A stretch of DNA of 64,000 nucleotides from Thamnidium elegans (taxonomy: Eukaryota > Mucoromycota > Mucoromycetes > Mucorales > Mucoraceae), in assembly GCA_025201345.1 (NCBI GenBank), contig JAIXMG010000003.1, forward strand, positions 1,178,001 to 1,242,000, read 5' to 3'. Positions 34,583 to 45,882 of this stretch are shown here, in pieces; position 1 is the first letter of the stretch, and each line of letters begins with the position of its first letter. The notes below the pieces were generated by a model that was not told the origin of the DNA, did no database searches, and was given only the letters and a program-made list of their open reading frames with translations. The translations under genes and the position numbers were made by a program.

Positions 34583-37581
34583 TCTTCACCACCAGATGCT
34601 AATTGTAACAAATTGTTACTTGTGGGTTGACGCCATGAAAGAGAACGAACAACACCATAATGACAAAGTCTATATAAAAAGTAAAGTAATAAAAAAGTAA
34701 ATACCCAAAATGGCATATATATATATCAGCTCTTTCGTTTATACCTTTCATCCAAGCTATGCCATAATCCCCATTGACCAAGTTGTTGCATGTCTACACT
34801 AGATAACAACTGAATACGTCCATTTTCTAATCCAGCAGCAATAACATATCTATTTTAAAAAGCAAAATCAATAAACATCTACTTTCTATTGTATTATATT
34901 CGACTTACTTTCCGTCAACAGCAATAGGAGCGAAATCAATAGCGGTAACAGCTTCACTACACTTGATAGTAGCGACACAAGCCCAATTGGAAGTATTTTC
35001 ATCAGGTTGAGCCCAAATCTTGATAGTCTTATCACGAGAAGCAGTAACAAACAACTTATCATCATGACTCCAAGCACAATCCCAAATAATACGAGCATGA
35101 GCTTTAGTTTTAGCTACTAATTTATAAGGAGTTTCTACACTATTGACATCACGTTCAGAGATAGACCATAAACGATCTCTGGAAACAGTTAAAAGCCAAC
35201 GATCATTATGAGAGAATCGAACACGAGTGGCAGTTAACGAATGAGCATCAATCTTTGTCTTTACCTCCTTCCAGTTTTCGGTATTAAAGAGACGAATAAC
35301 AGCGTGCTCAGGGTTACTTGCTTTACAACCAGATGCGATAAATTTACCATCATGTGTTGTATCAACACACATTAATTCATAAAGATGACCGTATAATTTT
35401 TCTACCTCGGGCCATAATGTATGTTGTAACAAGTGTTCTTCGTGAGGTGGATGGTGCAATACTTCAGCTAAAGATTCAGCTGTAGCAGAAGTTTTTGCAT
35501 GACTAGTAAAATGGTTTTCTTCTACATCTCCATCACGAGTCACATCACCTTCAAATACGGCCTTGTTAGAAAGACCCAAAGCAGGTAAATTAGCACCAAC
35601 TGGTCTACTTTCAATATCCTTCATAATATCCTTCTCTCCAGTCAATTCTGATAAACTTTGTACACAAGATTTAGGGGCATCAAAGATACGAAGCACCTTT
35701 TCATCAGCACCAGAAACAAATTCCCAATCATGAATAAAAGAAATACACTTGATATCATAACCGTGTACTTGAGGACGACCCATTTCATGCCAAGTAGTAA
35801 CACTTTGATTATTAACACTTCTGTTCCAAGGAGCGAATAATCGAGTGGTTTGATCTAAACTAGCAGATAATAAAAATCTAGATTTAGGATCCCAAGCTAA
35901 ACTTTCAACTGATTTAAAATGACCACTGATAGCTACTTCTGGTGTCCAATTGTTATCTCCCTTTGATTTGGAAACATCTCTCCATAAATGAAAGGAACCG
36001 TTAGCACCGTGAGATACAATATGCTTTCCGCTAGGACTAAATAGGGCACCACAGAAACCTAAATAAGTACTTCCGCCAATATCACCCATACGTACTTCGT
36101 TTACCCAAACACCAGATTCAGAATCAGGACTCCAAATCATCATGGATTTATCGCTGGATGCAGAAATTAAACGCATAGGTTGACAGAACTTATCTCCAAC
36201 CATTAAAGGACGTTGCCATTCAACACTGAATACCCAATCATCATGACCCATTAATAAAGCTTCAAACATAATTGAATATTGACATGAATCTACTGTAATT
36301 ACATGTGATTTTGTACTTAATTGCTCTTCAGATCTATATTAACCTTTTGTTAGCAAATATGTTTTCTTCTTTTTTTTTCTCTCTCTCTCTCTCTTTTCTC
36401 ACTTACAATTCGGTTTCTTTTAATGCTTTTGATAATTCACTATCAATACCATCTTCTTCAGACTTAACTTCAACTACAGGTACATTAGCAGAAAATTTCC
36501 ATAAACGAATATACTTGTCTTGACTGGCACTTGCTAAAACTAAATCACCAATTTGAAACAAGTTGTTGGTAGTGATATCGTCTGAGCCGGTATAAGTAGC
36601 GAAAGAAAGATCACGAACCCAGTTATCATGACCTTGCAATACGTGAATCTTTTCAAACTGATTAGATTGATAGATATAAATAGCGATAAGTTTATCAGTA
36701 TGTCCACTAGCGAAAATGGGTGCTAATTAACTAAGTAAGTAAAAAGAGAGAGTTGTGTTTTGTTTAAGTATGTATTATTTACTTTTAGTTCCGGGAAGGT
36801 AAGAAAGAGCTAAAGACATGGGGTACTTGTTACCATTGTTAATTACTTGTTTGCAAATAACCTCATCTAATACCCAACAAAAAAAATTTGTTAGCCACAT
36901 TAAAAAATTTATGCAAGCTTTTTTTTTTTTTTTTTTTACCTGTATCAGCATCAATTTCACGACGTTCCCATATACGAATTGTACCATCGGCTGAACCTGT
37001 AATAATCATATCTGTCTCTCCTTCAATTGAATGAGCACGCATACAAGCAATTGTCTCAACAGCTCCAGTATGACCTTCCAAAGTTGCTGAATTAATCCAC
37101 TTTTTTTTTAAGAAAAAAAATCTACGTGTTAGTTTTCCTTCTTTTTTTTTTCTGCATTTGTTATTCGTCTTGTACCTTTCCGTCCTTATTCATTTTCCAA
37201 ATTTTAGCTGTATTATCTGCAGAACCAGATACCAAAGCAACGTCTTTGATATCAGCTTCGTGACCTTTTTATATATATGTTAGTAACAATATAACGCTGT
37301 AGTTTTTATAGAAGTATACCTCTTTCAACAAACGCTAAACAAATGACACGACCTTTATGTCCAAGAAGTGTCTCTTGAACACCTTTACTATTTTCATTCT
37401 ATCATTTCTAGTTAGAAAAAAAAAGGGAGTCACCAAAAGAAGAAGAAAAACTTACCAAGGGTGAGTAAAGTGCAATCAAGGTATCAGCACCAAATGCAAC
37501 AAGACCACTGTTACCCCAACAAGCAGCATGTGCAGTTTTGTTACAACCAATAGATATATATTCTGATGACACTTGAACCAT
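34549..37581 (-). CDS. ELP2: Elongator complex subunit 2 (WD40)
   Basis: Scaffold of Elongator, the complex that starts 5-carboxymethyl modification of wobble uridine in tRNA. Nine exons: 37581-37456, 37398-37320, 37264-37176, 37099-36940, 36866-36783, 36722-36407, 36333-34909, 34849-34745, 34669-34549; 834 aa, the usual length. It has two WD40 propellers: LLGHKGRVICLAF, LVSGSADNTAKIWK, TLEGHTGAVETIA, ITGSADGTIRIWE, VLQGHDNWVRDLSF, LLMGHDDWVFSVEW, LISASSDKSMMIWS, LWDPK-type blades, FVTASRDKTIKIWA, and last SGGEDHSVRIL. The ELP2-typical WHEMGRPQVHGYDI segment and EVEKLYGHLYEL confirm the family. Its stop lies inside the 3' end of the AIRIM-like gene on the other strand. Confidence 0.97.
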
Positions 37582-37892
37582 ATTTATTTTTTGAAAGAAA
37601 AAAGAAAAAAAGAAAAAAATATACAAGTTGAACTTTTGTGTTTAGATTTCATTTTTTATTGTGTGGCTTGTAACATATATTTTTTAACCTTGGATCGTGT
37701 TACTGTTTTATGCGTGATTCTTGAATACCTTTTCTAAGTATAGTAATAGAATATGCTTTATGTTAGATACATACAACTGTAAAAAAAAAAAAAAGGCCTT
37801 TAAATATAGTAGAAAAAAAAACTAGCGTCTTTTTTTTATTAAGTTAATAAGAATAATAAATAGTTGTTGAATATCAAGGGGGAGTATAATAT
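37582..37892. other. Intergenic region
   Basis: 311 bp holding the ELP2 promoter and the alkaline phosphatase 3' end; nothing else seen. Confidence 0.6.
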
Positions 37893-40127
37893 CTATTCGT
37901 GCTTTCCAGGTCTTTGGATATCCAAAGCTTCAGCAATCTTGAAGAAAACTTCCCAGTTCTCATAAGTCTTCTTGAAGAGATCAGCACTAGGACCGTTAGC
38001 ATACATGAATACATCACTCATACTGTGTTGACCTTGGTCTTCATGAATAGGCAAGTTGGATTCAACGTGAATACCACGACCGAGCTTACCAGCAATATCC
38101 TTAGGGTTAGAGATATAAAGACCTTCCTCAGTTTCAACAGTAGGAGCACGAGGACCCTTAGCAGAGGTTTGGAAAGCTTCATGACGATCAGGACTGTTGT
38201 TGGTACCAGCGGCCAAGACGACCTTAGGGAACCAGTTATCAGGGAAACCATCACCATTATTATCAAAGTATCCGGGCCAGCCAGCTTGAGAAGAGGTACC
38301 AATAGCGTTACGCATATCGTTAGCATCATCATGGGTCATAATATAGTTGGAATCAACGGAACCATAAACATCATAAGAGTGAGAGTGATCAGCAGTTAAA
38401 AGAATTAAGGTATCTTCATATTCACCGTTCTTTTTGAGCCACTTGATGGTATTCTTGATGGTAACATCCAATTCAATAAGTTCAGCATAAGCACGAGAGA
38501 AATCAAACTTGTGCAATTGCTTATCAACAGAGGCAGCTTCAGACATCATGAAGAAACCATCCTTACCACCACGCTTCTTCAAGACCTCTAAAGCAGAAAG
38601 AGTCATGTCAGAGAGACCGGGTTGATTAGAACCTAAAGCGTCAGCGCCATTCATGCTAGGATGAGCCTTGTTACCGACAGTGTTGTTGCTGAACAAGTTT
38701 CTTTCGAACCAAACATCCATGTTACCAGTACGGAAGACACCTAAAAGTTTATCGTTCTTCTTCTTGTTAGCGAGCAAGGACTTCTTGTCCATAACAAGGT
38801 TATAACCAGACTTCTTGAAGATATCGTAATAGTTCTTCTTGTTAAGAGCCTTGGAACCAGTAAAGTATTCTGCACCACCAGCTAACCAAACATCAGGAAC
38901 AACTTCATACAAAAAAAAAATTAGTTTTTAAAACTCTTTAAAATGTTTTAAGAAAAAAAACTTACCAGCATTAGTCCAGTTACCAATGCCGTGTAAAATT
39001 TGATCGGTAATTTCAGCAGCAGTAGATCTACGACGAGTATGACTAGTCCAAGCAGCAGGGGTAGCATCTTGACCATAGGCCGTAGAAACAATACCAATAG
39101 CCTTCTTGGGTTGACGACGACGAATTAATTCGGTAAGGAGTTCAACCTTGGGATCGTCAAAGGGATCGGCAGAAGAATCGGCATAAACACCCAAACAGTT
39201 GACAGAGGCCTTGTGACCAGTAGCGTAAGCAGAAGCAGAATTTGCAGAATCGGTAACCAAAGAATCAATAGAGTTGGTGATAACATGACCAAGGTGATCA
39301 AAGTCTTCGAAAGTGAGTAAGCTTTCATATTTACCAGAAGTATGCTTACGAGCAAGGGCACGAGCAGCAGTGACCATCTAATTAAAAAAAATATATAAGT
39401 ATATATATTTTTTTTTTCGTATAGTTAAAATATATATTTTTATGAATACTTACACCAACGTTGGTACCATCAGAAATAAAGAGGATAACGTTCTTTGCTT
39501 TCTTCTTGGGCTTCTTGGGCTCAACAATTGTATATTTGGCAGAGTAAGACTTTTTGGGACCATATTCAACCTTGACCTCATAATCACCTGGAGAAGTGAT
39601 TTTCAGCTTTCTCCAAGCACGAGAAGCAACAGCAACCTCGATAGGCTTGTTGGTGTTGTTAAGGTATTCAGAGAATTGAGTCTCAATGGAATCAACCCAA
39701 TCGAAAGTCCAGTTTTCAATCTTGGGTGTACTCTTGATCTTGAAGAACTTGTTGATATCGACCCAGTCACCACGATCCTTACGGATAACGGTCTTGAACT
39801 CCTTATAAGGAGCAGGTGTAGGCTTAGAGGTATCCTTATCATAAGCATGAAGTTCAACTCTCAAATCGAAGAAAGCACCGGGAAGGAAGGTGGAGCTATT
39901 GTGGGGGACAATTATAAGTATAATTGTATTTCACCCAAAAAAAAAAAAAAAAAAAATGATACTTACACATCGGGAGGGAAGATACAAGCATGAGGATCAG
40001 GACAAGCACCAAATCTGGGATATTGTCCCTCAGGATCAGCGGGTCTGGAAGCAGAGATTTTAGAACCGGCCAAGACAGTAGTGGCAGCGGTAGCCAAAGA
40101 AAGGACAGTAAGTGCGACTCCTCTCAT
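37893..40127 (-). CDS. Secreted or vacuolar alkaline phosphatase
   Basis: Metal-dependent phosphomonoesterase. Exons 40127-39967, 39895-39454, 39377-38966 and 38902-37893; 674 aa. The N-terminus MRGVALTVLSLATAATTVLA is a signal peptide. About 180 residues with no motif I know follow (a beta-rich-looking extension), then the catalytic domain: metal-ligand Asp in ILFISDGTNVGMV, phosphorylated Ser in SLVTDSANSASAYATGHK, AYGQDATPAAW, metal-ligand motifs LLTADHSH and the late His in HEDQGQHSMSDVFMYANGP. No C-terminal membrane anchor or GPI signal is visible (ends IQRPGKHE). The promoter carries two CACGTGGG sites (40630-40637 and 41004-41011), which suggests phosphate-starvation control. Family certain; location inferred. 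Confidence 0.95.
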
Positions 40128-40629
40128 ATGTGTTGCTTTTTTTTAAAAAAAAAAGAAAGGGAAGAAAGAGTTTGTTTTTTAAAGTAAAGAAGAAATTAAA
40201 AAATTATAAGATTTTACGAGTATTTATATTAAATTATGCTATGGTCGTACACGATAGTGCGATTTTTTTTTTTTTTTTGTATATACTGATGGATTTTAAC
40301 TTTTTTGTAAATTAAAATGAAGCTTAATATTTTTGACCATACATTCTTTCACGTTTGAGCTTTCAGTTTAAAAGGTTTCACTGACCTTGATACACAATGT
40401 GTTACATAAATTACTAAATTAATAGCCAACCTACCATCGTGGATAAATTACCTGGTTTATATAACATATTTCCTTGTATTGAAATATCTTGAATTTATTC
40501 AAGAAAAATCATTCAATTTAGGTTTAATGCTATCGACACTATCTAAACAAATATATTTTCTGTTTTTCTGTAAAAAAGGAAAGTTTATACTGGTACTTTT
40601 TTTTTTATTATTATTATCGTTAGATTCGC

Positions 40630-40637
40630 CCCACGTG
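40630..40637 (-). promoter_or_regulatory. Pho4-type site CACGTGGG (proximal)
   Basis: CACGTGGG on the minus strand, the same strand as the phosphatase gene, about 505 bp upstream of its ATG. This is the high-affinity core bound by the phosphate-starvation factor Pho4 in yeasts. Function here is inferred. Confidence 0.45.
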
Positions 40638-41003
40638 TATATTATAGCGTATCAGTTAAGTTACGGGTTGCATTGAAAGTAATTTTGAGTCTCGTCCCTT
40701 TTATATATATATATATATATATATGTATACATTAACTTTGTGTTTCGTTGTACCTTATTAAACCCTGCTTCAGGGTAATCACGACTTTTTGAGTTTCTGA
40801 TACTGGTTTTTTGTATTATTTTATTTGTTTATAAAACATATTAATACATACGATATAATTGCGCCAAAAAGTCATTCAAAATATGCTAGCTATTCTTTTA
40901 AAATATCGAAATCTCGGTAATCAAGTTAGACCGCGTCTTTTTTTTTTCATTCGTGTGCTACGGTGTTTCTAAACAGAGGGCCTTTAAAGAGTATACTTGA
41001 TCG

Positions 41004-41011
41004 CACGTGGG
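41004..41011 (+). promoter_or_regulatory. Pho4-type site CACGTGGG (distal) next to CCAAT
   Basis: CACGTGGGCCAAT, about 880 bp upstream of the phosphatase ATG. A bHLH core directly followed by a CCAAT box is an unlikely chance pair in such AT-rich DNA. Confidence 0.4.
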
Positions 41012-41806
41012 CCAATCGCAGGCGTTTTTATGCTAAAATAAATATCTTTATAATTTACTGCAAGAGTATATTATGTTTATTTTCCCGTGGATCTTTTTTT
41101 GTGGTTACTATTATTACAGAATAAACTTATATTTTCGGAAGAATGGAACTGGTAAACGTTTTCTAAAAGCTATATTTCGCCCTTTCAAATAACGTACTAT
41201 TTTTTTATTTTTTCTCTTATCGTATGTGTCTTCAATTATAGTGACAAAAGCTTTTTTTTTATATGGGTGCGGCAGATGATATCATATATTTAAGCACAGA
41301 CAGTGCCTTTATTCTATATGTGAAACGGTGGTACAGCATAGATTGAAAAACCATTTACCATGACAGAAAAAAAATAAAACTTTTATGGCATGATACCCGT
41401 ATACTTCATATAACAAGGCACATTAAATTCTCATTATAGATGACTATACGTTTTAATTATTGTCGTTGTTTTTGTTTAAAGTTTTATACCCTTGATACTA
41501 CTCCTAAAACAAACCAAGAATACTGGCTTAGACGCAGAAGTGATAGACATTACCTTGTAGCTCTATGTACACGAGATTTTCGAACTACATGCATACGATA
41601 ATAGGGAAACATTTTGAACGTATTTCTTTGTTATATGGTTAGCTTTAAATTTTACTGCGTAAACCATTAAGAAAGAATACATTCTATAAAAAAAAAACGA
41701 TGATCGGCTTTTACTTTGATCAAGAAAAAGTAGCTCTTTTTATTTTTATTAATTGCAAATCAGTTTTCTCGTAAATGTAGAATAGGGGTTATATATTGGA
41801 GTGGTG

Positions 41807-43177
41807 TTATGGGCCAAAATTAATAACAGTAGACGCATTATCAGAAACAGAATAGCCACTAGAGTTTATATCTGTCGTCTTCTTATTATAAAACGCATTA
41901 CAAGGAGGTTTTATTTCCTTGTTGTTATATAGACTATCTTCAAACTGAATAACATTACTGCCTAAATTTTCATCATTGACCACTGTATTTAATTTTTCTT
42001 GGTGTAATGTATCTTTTGAAGGTAAAAACTCTCCGTACTGTCTATGTGTTAAAACTTGTTTCATAAGACTGTTTGATGGTTTTACATTACGAAGTACATT
42101 TAAAGTTTTTGATCTTTTACTTTTAGGTGCAATATTTGAGAATTCTGACATCAGTGGACCTTCATTTCTTTGATAATAAAAGTTATATACTTCTGTAGCT
42201 GCAACAATAAGAATCCAATGGACCTATTATTTATTTTTTTAGTTAGTGTACGAAAAAAAAAAAGAGAGACTTTATAAGGACTTACATAGACAATACACAT
42301 AATAACTAAACATAGTAACGACCACTTTAGTTCAGCGTAAAATAATCTATTACAGTTATAAATATCTTGAGTATTACTCAACCTATTTTGCGGAATTGCT
42401 GTATTATTATTAACCAAAGAGTACTCGTATTCAACATAGTTAACTGATGTGCTAATGCACCAAGCATCGAAATCTTTTTTGTTCATAACAAATAAAATAA
42501 AATTAACAAGTGTAGCAATCAAAACTGCAATAGCATTTGCCGCAACAGTAAATACAGTCCCTCTATGATTATGCAAGGGTAATATACCACTTATTCGCAC
42601 CATTCGAAATCTATGAACCTATTATTAATGAGAAAAAAGGGGGTTAGTAACCTGTGTGTAACTATATGCTATCCATTTTAGATCTATTGAAAAACATTTA
42701 CCAATGATGTATAAAACACCATGCAAGCCAAAGTAACTATACCAAATAACAAGTTAATAGCACCAAATGCTACGAGAGGTACAGTGCCTACGTATGAATA
42801 AAATGCTAAAAAAAAACACGTTAAAAAATATATAAAGAAAAAGATATTTCATAAATATTTTACATACGACTTTTTTGTAAGAAGGCTAATACAGCGAAAT
42901 AAAAACTAATGACCTATATAAACATATAAATAATTAAATAAAATGATTTTGCGATGATAAATCAGTTAAATTTTACCGTCCAAAGGAAAAAAACATAATT
43001 TGTATTTGATTTATTGTATATACACCCACAACAATAAGCTCTTAGTCTACTTGAATTATAGTAATGTCTTCTGTTTTCGGCTCGTATCTCTTCCATATGT
43101 ACAGGATTCATTTTGCTTAAGAATAAATAAATATAAAATAAAGGTGTAAAAATACAAAATACAAAAAGATATGCCAT
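41807..43177 (-). CDS. Four-TM membrane protein of unknown function
   Basis: Five exons in phase: 43177-42977, 42913-42868, 42805-42702, 42618-42286, 42223-41807; 366 aa. Hydrophobic segments: MAYLFVFCIFTPLFYIYLFL at the start (with no cleavage site; could be TM1), VISFYFAVLAFLQ plus the following GTVPLVAFGAINLLFGIVTL and LACMVFYTSL, VFTVAANAIAVLIATLVNFI, and LLCLVIMCIVYVHWILIVAA. Between the last two is an Asn-rich loop with three cysteines; the C-terminal 130 residues are polar and Ser/Asn-rich, probably cytosolic. The layout is tetraspan or MARVEL-like, but I recognise no signature. No neighbour suggests a role. Confidence 0.85.
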
Positions 43178-43266
43178 TTTTATTGTAAATAATAAATGTC
43201 TAAAAATGGTGATCAAAAAATACAACAAAATACCTAAATTAGCAACTTTTTTTTTATTTTATTTTT

Positions 43267-43971
43267 TTAAAGAAAAGTATTTTGTACATGTTGACGAATT
43301 GTCGCCAGTGGGTTTGTCTTGAAAGCATTATGTTGCATTACTTTTTGCATACGAACAATTTCTTGCATTCTAATGTTATATAGTTAAGTATTTATTATCC
43401 CCTCACACTCTATTTTCTTACTTACTCAGCTTGCTTTTTAGCTTTCTTTGATCTAATCTTATTGGTAGGTATGGCAGATTCTCTTACTTGCTCAAGTTTC
43501 TTACTGTGAGTTGCTTCACTAGCAAACTCAGACTTGGGTTTAATTTCAATAGACTCTAAAACGTCATGGAAACTACTTAAATCAGCCTTAAGGTCATTCT
43601 TCTTTCTATTTTCCTTCTTCTTTTGTTTCTTCTTTAATGCATAAGCATGATCAAGTTCTAAAGAATAACATTAAAAATAGTCTCTTTTTACACATGACAA
43701 TAAAACTTACTCTCGAGCCAAGCTTCATGACGAGCCTTCTTTTTATAATCTTTTTTAGCTGCTTCAAAGTTATGAGCGGGTTCAGTCTATCATAAAAAAA
43801 AAATTAAATAACGATCGATCAAAATAAACTTTTTGTTGTTGTTATTCATACAGTAATTTCATCGCCATCGGTAACAATCTTTTCAATTACTTCCTTTTCG
43901 GGTACAGCAAACTTTCGTTGGCGTAAAGGTGTATCAACCTTCTTTGATCTACTCTTTGAAGCTTTAGGCAT
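43267..43971 (-). CDS. SLX9-like ribosome biogenesis protein
   Basis: Basic, lysine-rich protein of 176 aa from four exons: 43971-43852, 43786-43711, 43657-43426, 43369-43267. It starts MPKASKSRSKKVDTPLRQRK, has KKDYKKKARHEAWL, a KKKQKKKENRKKND basic stretch, FHDVLESIEIKPKSEF and NKIRSKKAKKQAEMQEIVRM, and ends FKTNPLATIRQHVQNT. The closing F-x-x-N/S-P-(L/F)-A-x-I-R-x-H pattern and the helical KQ-E-xxR-xxxV context fit the SLX9/FAM207A family, which binds pre-40S particles; the match is from recall. It diverges from the BI-1 gene with only 168 bp between start codons. Confidence 0.7.
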
Positions 43972-44139
43972 TATGTAAAAGTTAAAAAGTAAAGTTTTTA
44001 ATACAACTTTTTTTTTCTTTTTTTTTTTGAGAGAGAGTTTGTGACTTGCGCCACTATTTTAATGCTGAGCACGTTGTTTAGGGTATTTTACTGAACTCTC
44101 CTTTTCTTTTTTTTTTTTTTTCTTTTAAACCTTTACAAC

Positions 44140-45172
44140 ATGTTTAAGAACACTCCACAAAGCCAAGGGTACGAACAAGTACCTCCTCCATACGAAGCAG
44201 AACCTAGAAGATCTGCTTCACCTGACAATGATGTTGAGGAACTAGGTCATGACATGTTTAAAGAAACCGTTGCCAATAGTAGTGTCGAAATTAGAATGCG
44301 TATGTAAACTGCTATAAAAAACAACAAAATATACATACTAATATATTATATAGAATTCGTTCGAAAGGTCTACTCTATTTTGACAGCTCAGCTTTTAGTA
44401 ACGGCTGGTATATCAGCTTTATATATGACTAACCAAACTATACAAAACTATGTTCAATCCAGGTATAAAGTTTATTAACAAGCACAAAAAAAAAAAAAAA
44501 AATACTAAGTTATACATAAATATATAGTACCACATTGCTTTTTATATCTATATTCGGATCATTGGGAACTCTTATTGCTCTCACAATTAAAGGTCGTTCT
44601 GCACCTTTAAACTACTACCTTTTAGCTTTATTCACTTTGCTTGAAAGTCATTTAATTGGAACAGTTGGTAACAAAAAAAAAAAAAAAGTTTACTAAAATT
44701 AATTTGATATCTTACTTTTAAACCGTACAATTTTTAGTTACGGTCTACGACAAGAGTATTGTCATTCAAGCCTTACTTATCACTTGCGGTGTGTTTCTGG
44801 CTTTAACTTTATTTACTTTACAGTCCAAATGGGATTTCAGTGGAATGGGTCCTATGTAAGCTTTTTTTATGACCGATAGATTTTTTTTTTTTTTTTTGCA
44901 TGAAAACTAATTTTATTTCATGTAGGCTTCTTGCTGGTCTCTTAATTCTTCTAGTCTCTAGTATATTACTTCCTTTCTCTGAAAGTAATGAATTACCTTT
45001 AGCCATTGGTGGTATCATCATCTTTTCGGGTTACATAATATTTGATACCTATTTAATCTTTAACCGTTATTCTCCCGAAGATTATATTATGGCTGCTACC
45101 AGTTTATATCTTGATATTATTAACCTTTTTGTTCGCGTTCTTCAAATTATGAACGGTAATGCAAGACGTTAA
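44140..45172 (+). CDS. BAX inhibitor-1 / Lifeguard (TMBIM) family protein
   Basis: Seven-TM-type protein of ER or Golgi/vacuole membranes that acts as a calcium leak and cell-death regulator in this family. Exons 44140-44299, 44354-44462, 44528-44667, 44738-44855, 44926-45172; 257 aa. The cytosolic N-terminus has a PPxY motif (VPPPYEA), which binds WW domains, as in plant and animal Lifeguards. Then [20 protein letters not shown], the hallmark start of the family, five further hydrophobic segments and the C-terminal signature [20 protein letters not shown] followed by [20 protein letters not shown] with the two conserved Asp residues. The promoter is shared with the divergent SLX9-like gene. 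Confidence 0.95.
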
Positions 45173-45386
45173 GCTTTTACTTTCTATACCATACTATTTT
45201 TATTTAATAGAGTATCTATAGTTTTTAATTTCGTCTTTTATTATTATTATTATGTTACCTATTATATAATATTTTCAAAATGCAAATAAACAAAAATGAC
45301 TATCGGTACGAATAAATTGTACTTTATGAAATGCTACCTATCAACGTATCATTAAAGTTTAATTTCACCAATCAAATCGATTTAAG

Positions 45387-45403
45387 CACGTGAGCGTCAC
45401 GTG
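45387..45403. promoter_or_regulatory. Paired CACGTG E-boxes
   Basis: CACGTGAGCGTCACGTG: two E-boxes whose centres are 11 bp apart, so on the same face of the helix, starting 72 bp upstream of tRNA-Leu and about 490 bp upstream of the EHD start. The second is TCACGTGA, a Cbf1-type core. Confidence 0.4.
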
Positions 45404-45458
45404 AAACACATATGTTTTAAAAAGAATATATTATACAACTTGGTTTCGCCATCATCAA

Positions 45459-45541
45459 GGAAAGATGGCCGAGTTGGTCTAAGGCGTCACGTTAAGGTCG
45501 TGATCTCTTCGGAGGCGTGGGTTCAAATCCCACTCTTTTCA
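45459..45541 (+). tRNA. tRNA-Leu (anticodon AAG)
   Basis: Eighty-three nucleotides fold as a class II tRNA. Acceptor GGAAAGA pairs with TCTTTTC (one G-T) plus discriminator A. The anticodon stem TCACG/CGTGA carries the loop TTAAGGT with AAG at 45494-45496; there is a long variable arm (TCTCTTCGGAGG) and T-stem GTGGG/CCCAC. The A box TGGCCGAGTTGG starts at 45466 and the B box GGTTCAAATCC is 45520-45530. No intron. A T4 run at 45543-45546 can end Pol III transcription. Confidence 0.95.
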
Positions 45542-45882
45542 CTTTTATCTCTTCTCGGAAAGAAGAGGTGTATGTAGACCAGGTTTATGCCATTGTTACA
45601 CTAAATCTCTTGTCAAAAAAAAGGGTATTAAAAATCGGTAAATTATATCTGTAGACATTTGAAAAAACGGTTAAAAAGAATAGGTACTGTAAACTATAAA
45701 AAAAAAATCTCTCTGGCATATTTTGTTTTAGGTACATGTTCAAGGTAAAAAAAATTATATAACATCGGAGCTTAGGGAGGGAAGAGACAGGGTTTTTTTT
45801 TAAAAAAAAAACGTCATAGGCTGCTTTTTAACCGGTTTCGGGTCTATGTAAACTTTTTTATTTCTCTTTTTCCTCTGCTACT
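45542..45882. other. Intergenic region
   Basis: EHD promoter side; contains a T9A10 palindrome (45793-45811). No gene seen. Confidence 0.6.

Larger units (their letters stand above)
40128..41806. other. Long upstream region of the alkaline phosphatase gene
   Basis: No gene recognised in 1.7 kb. It contains the two Pho4-type sites listed separately, with CCAAT (41012-41016) directly next to the distal one. Confidence 0.5.
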
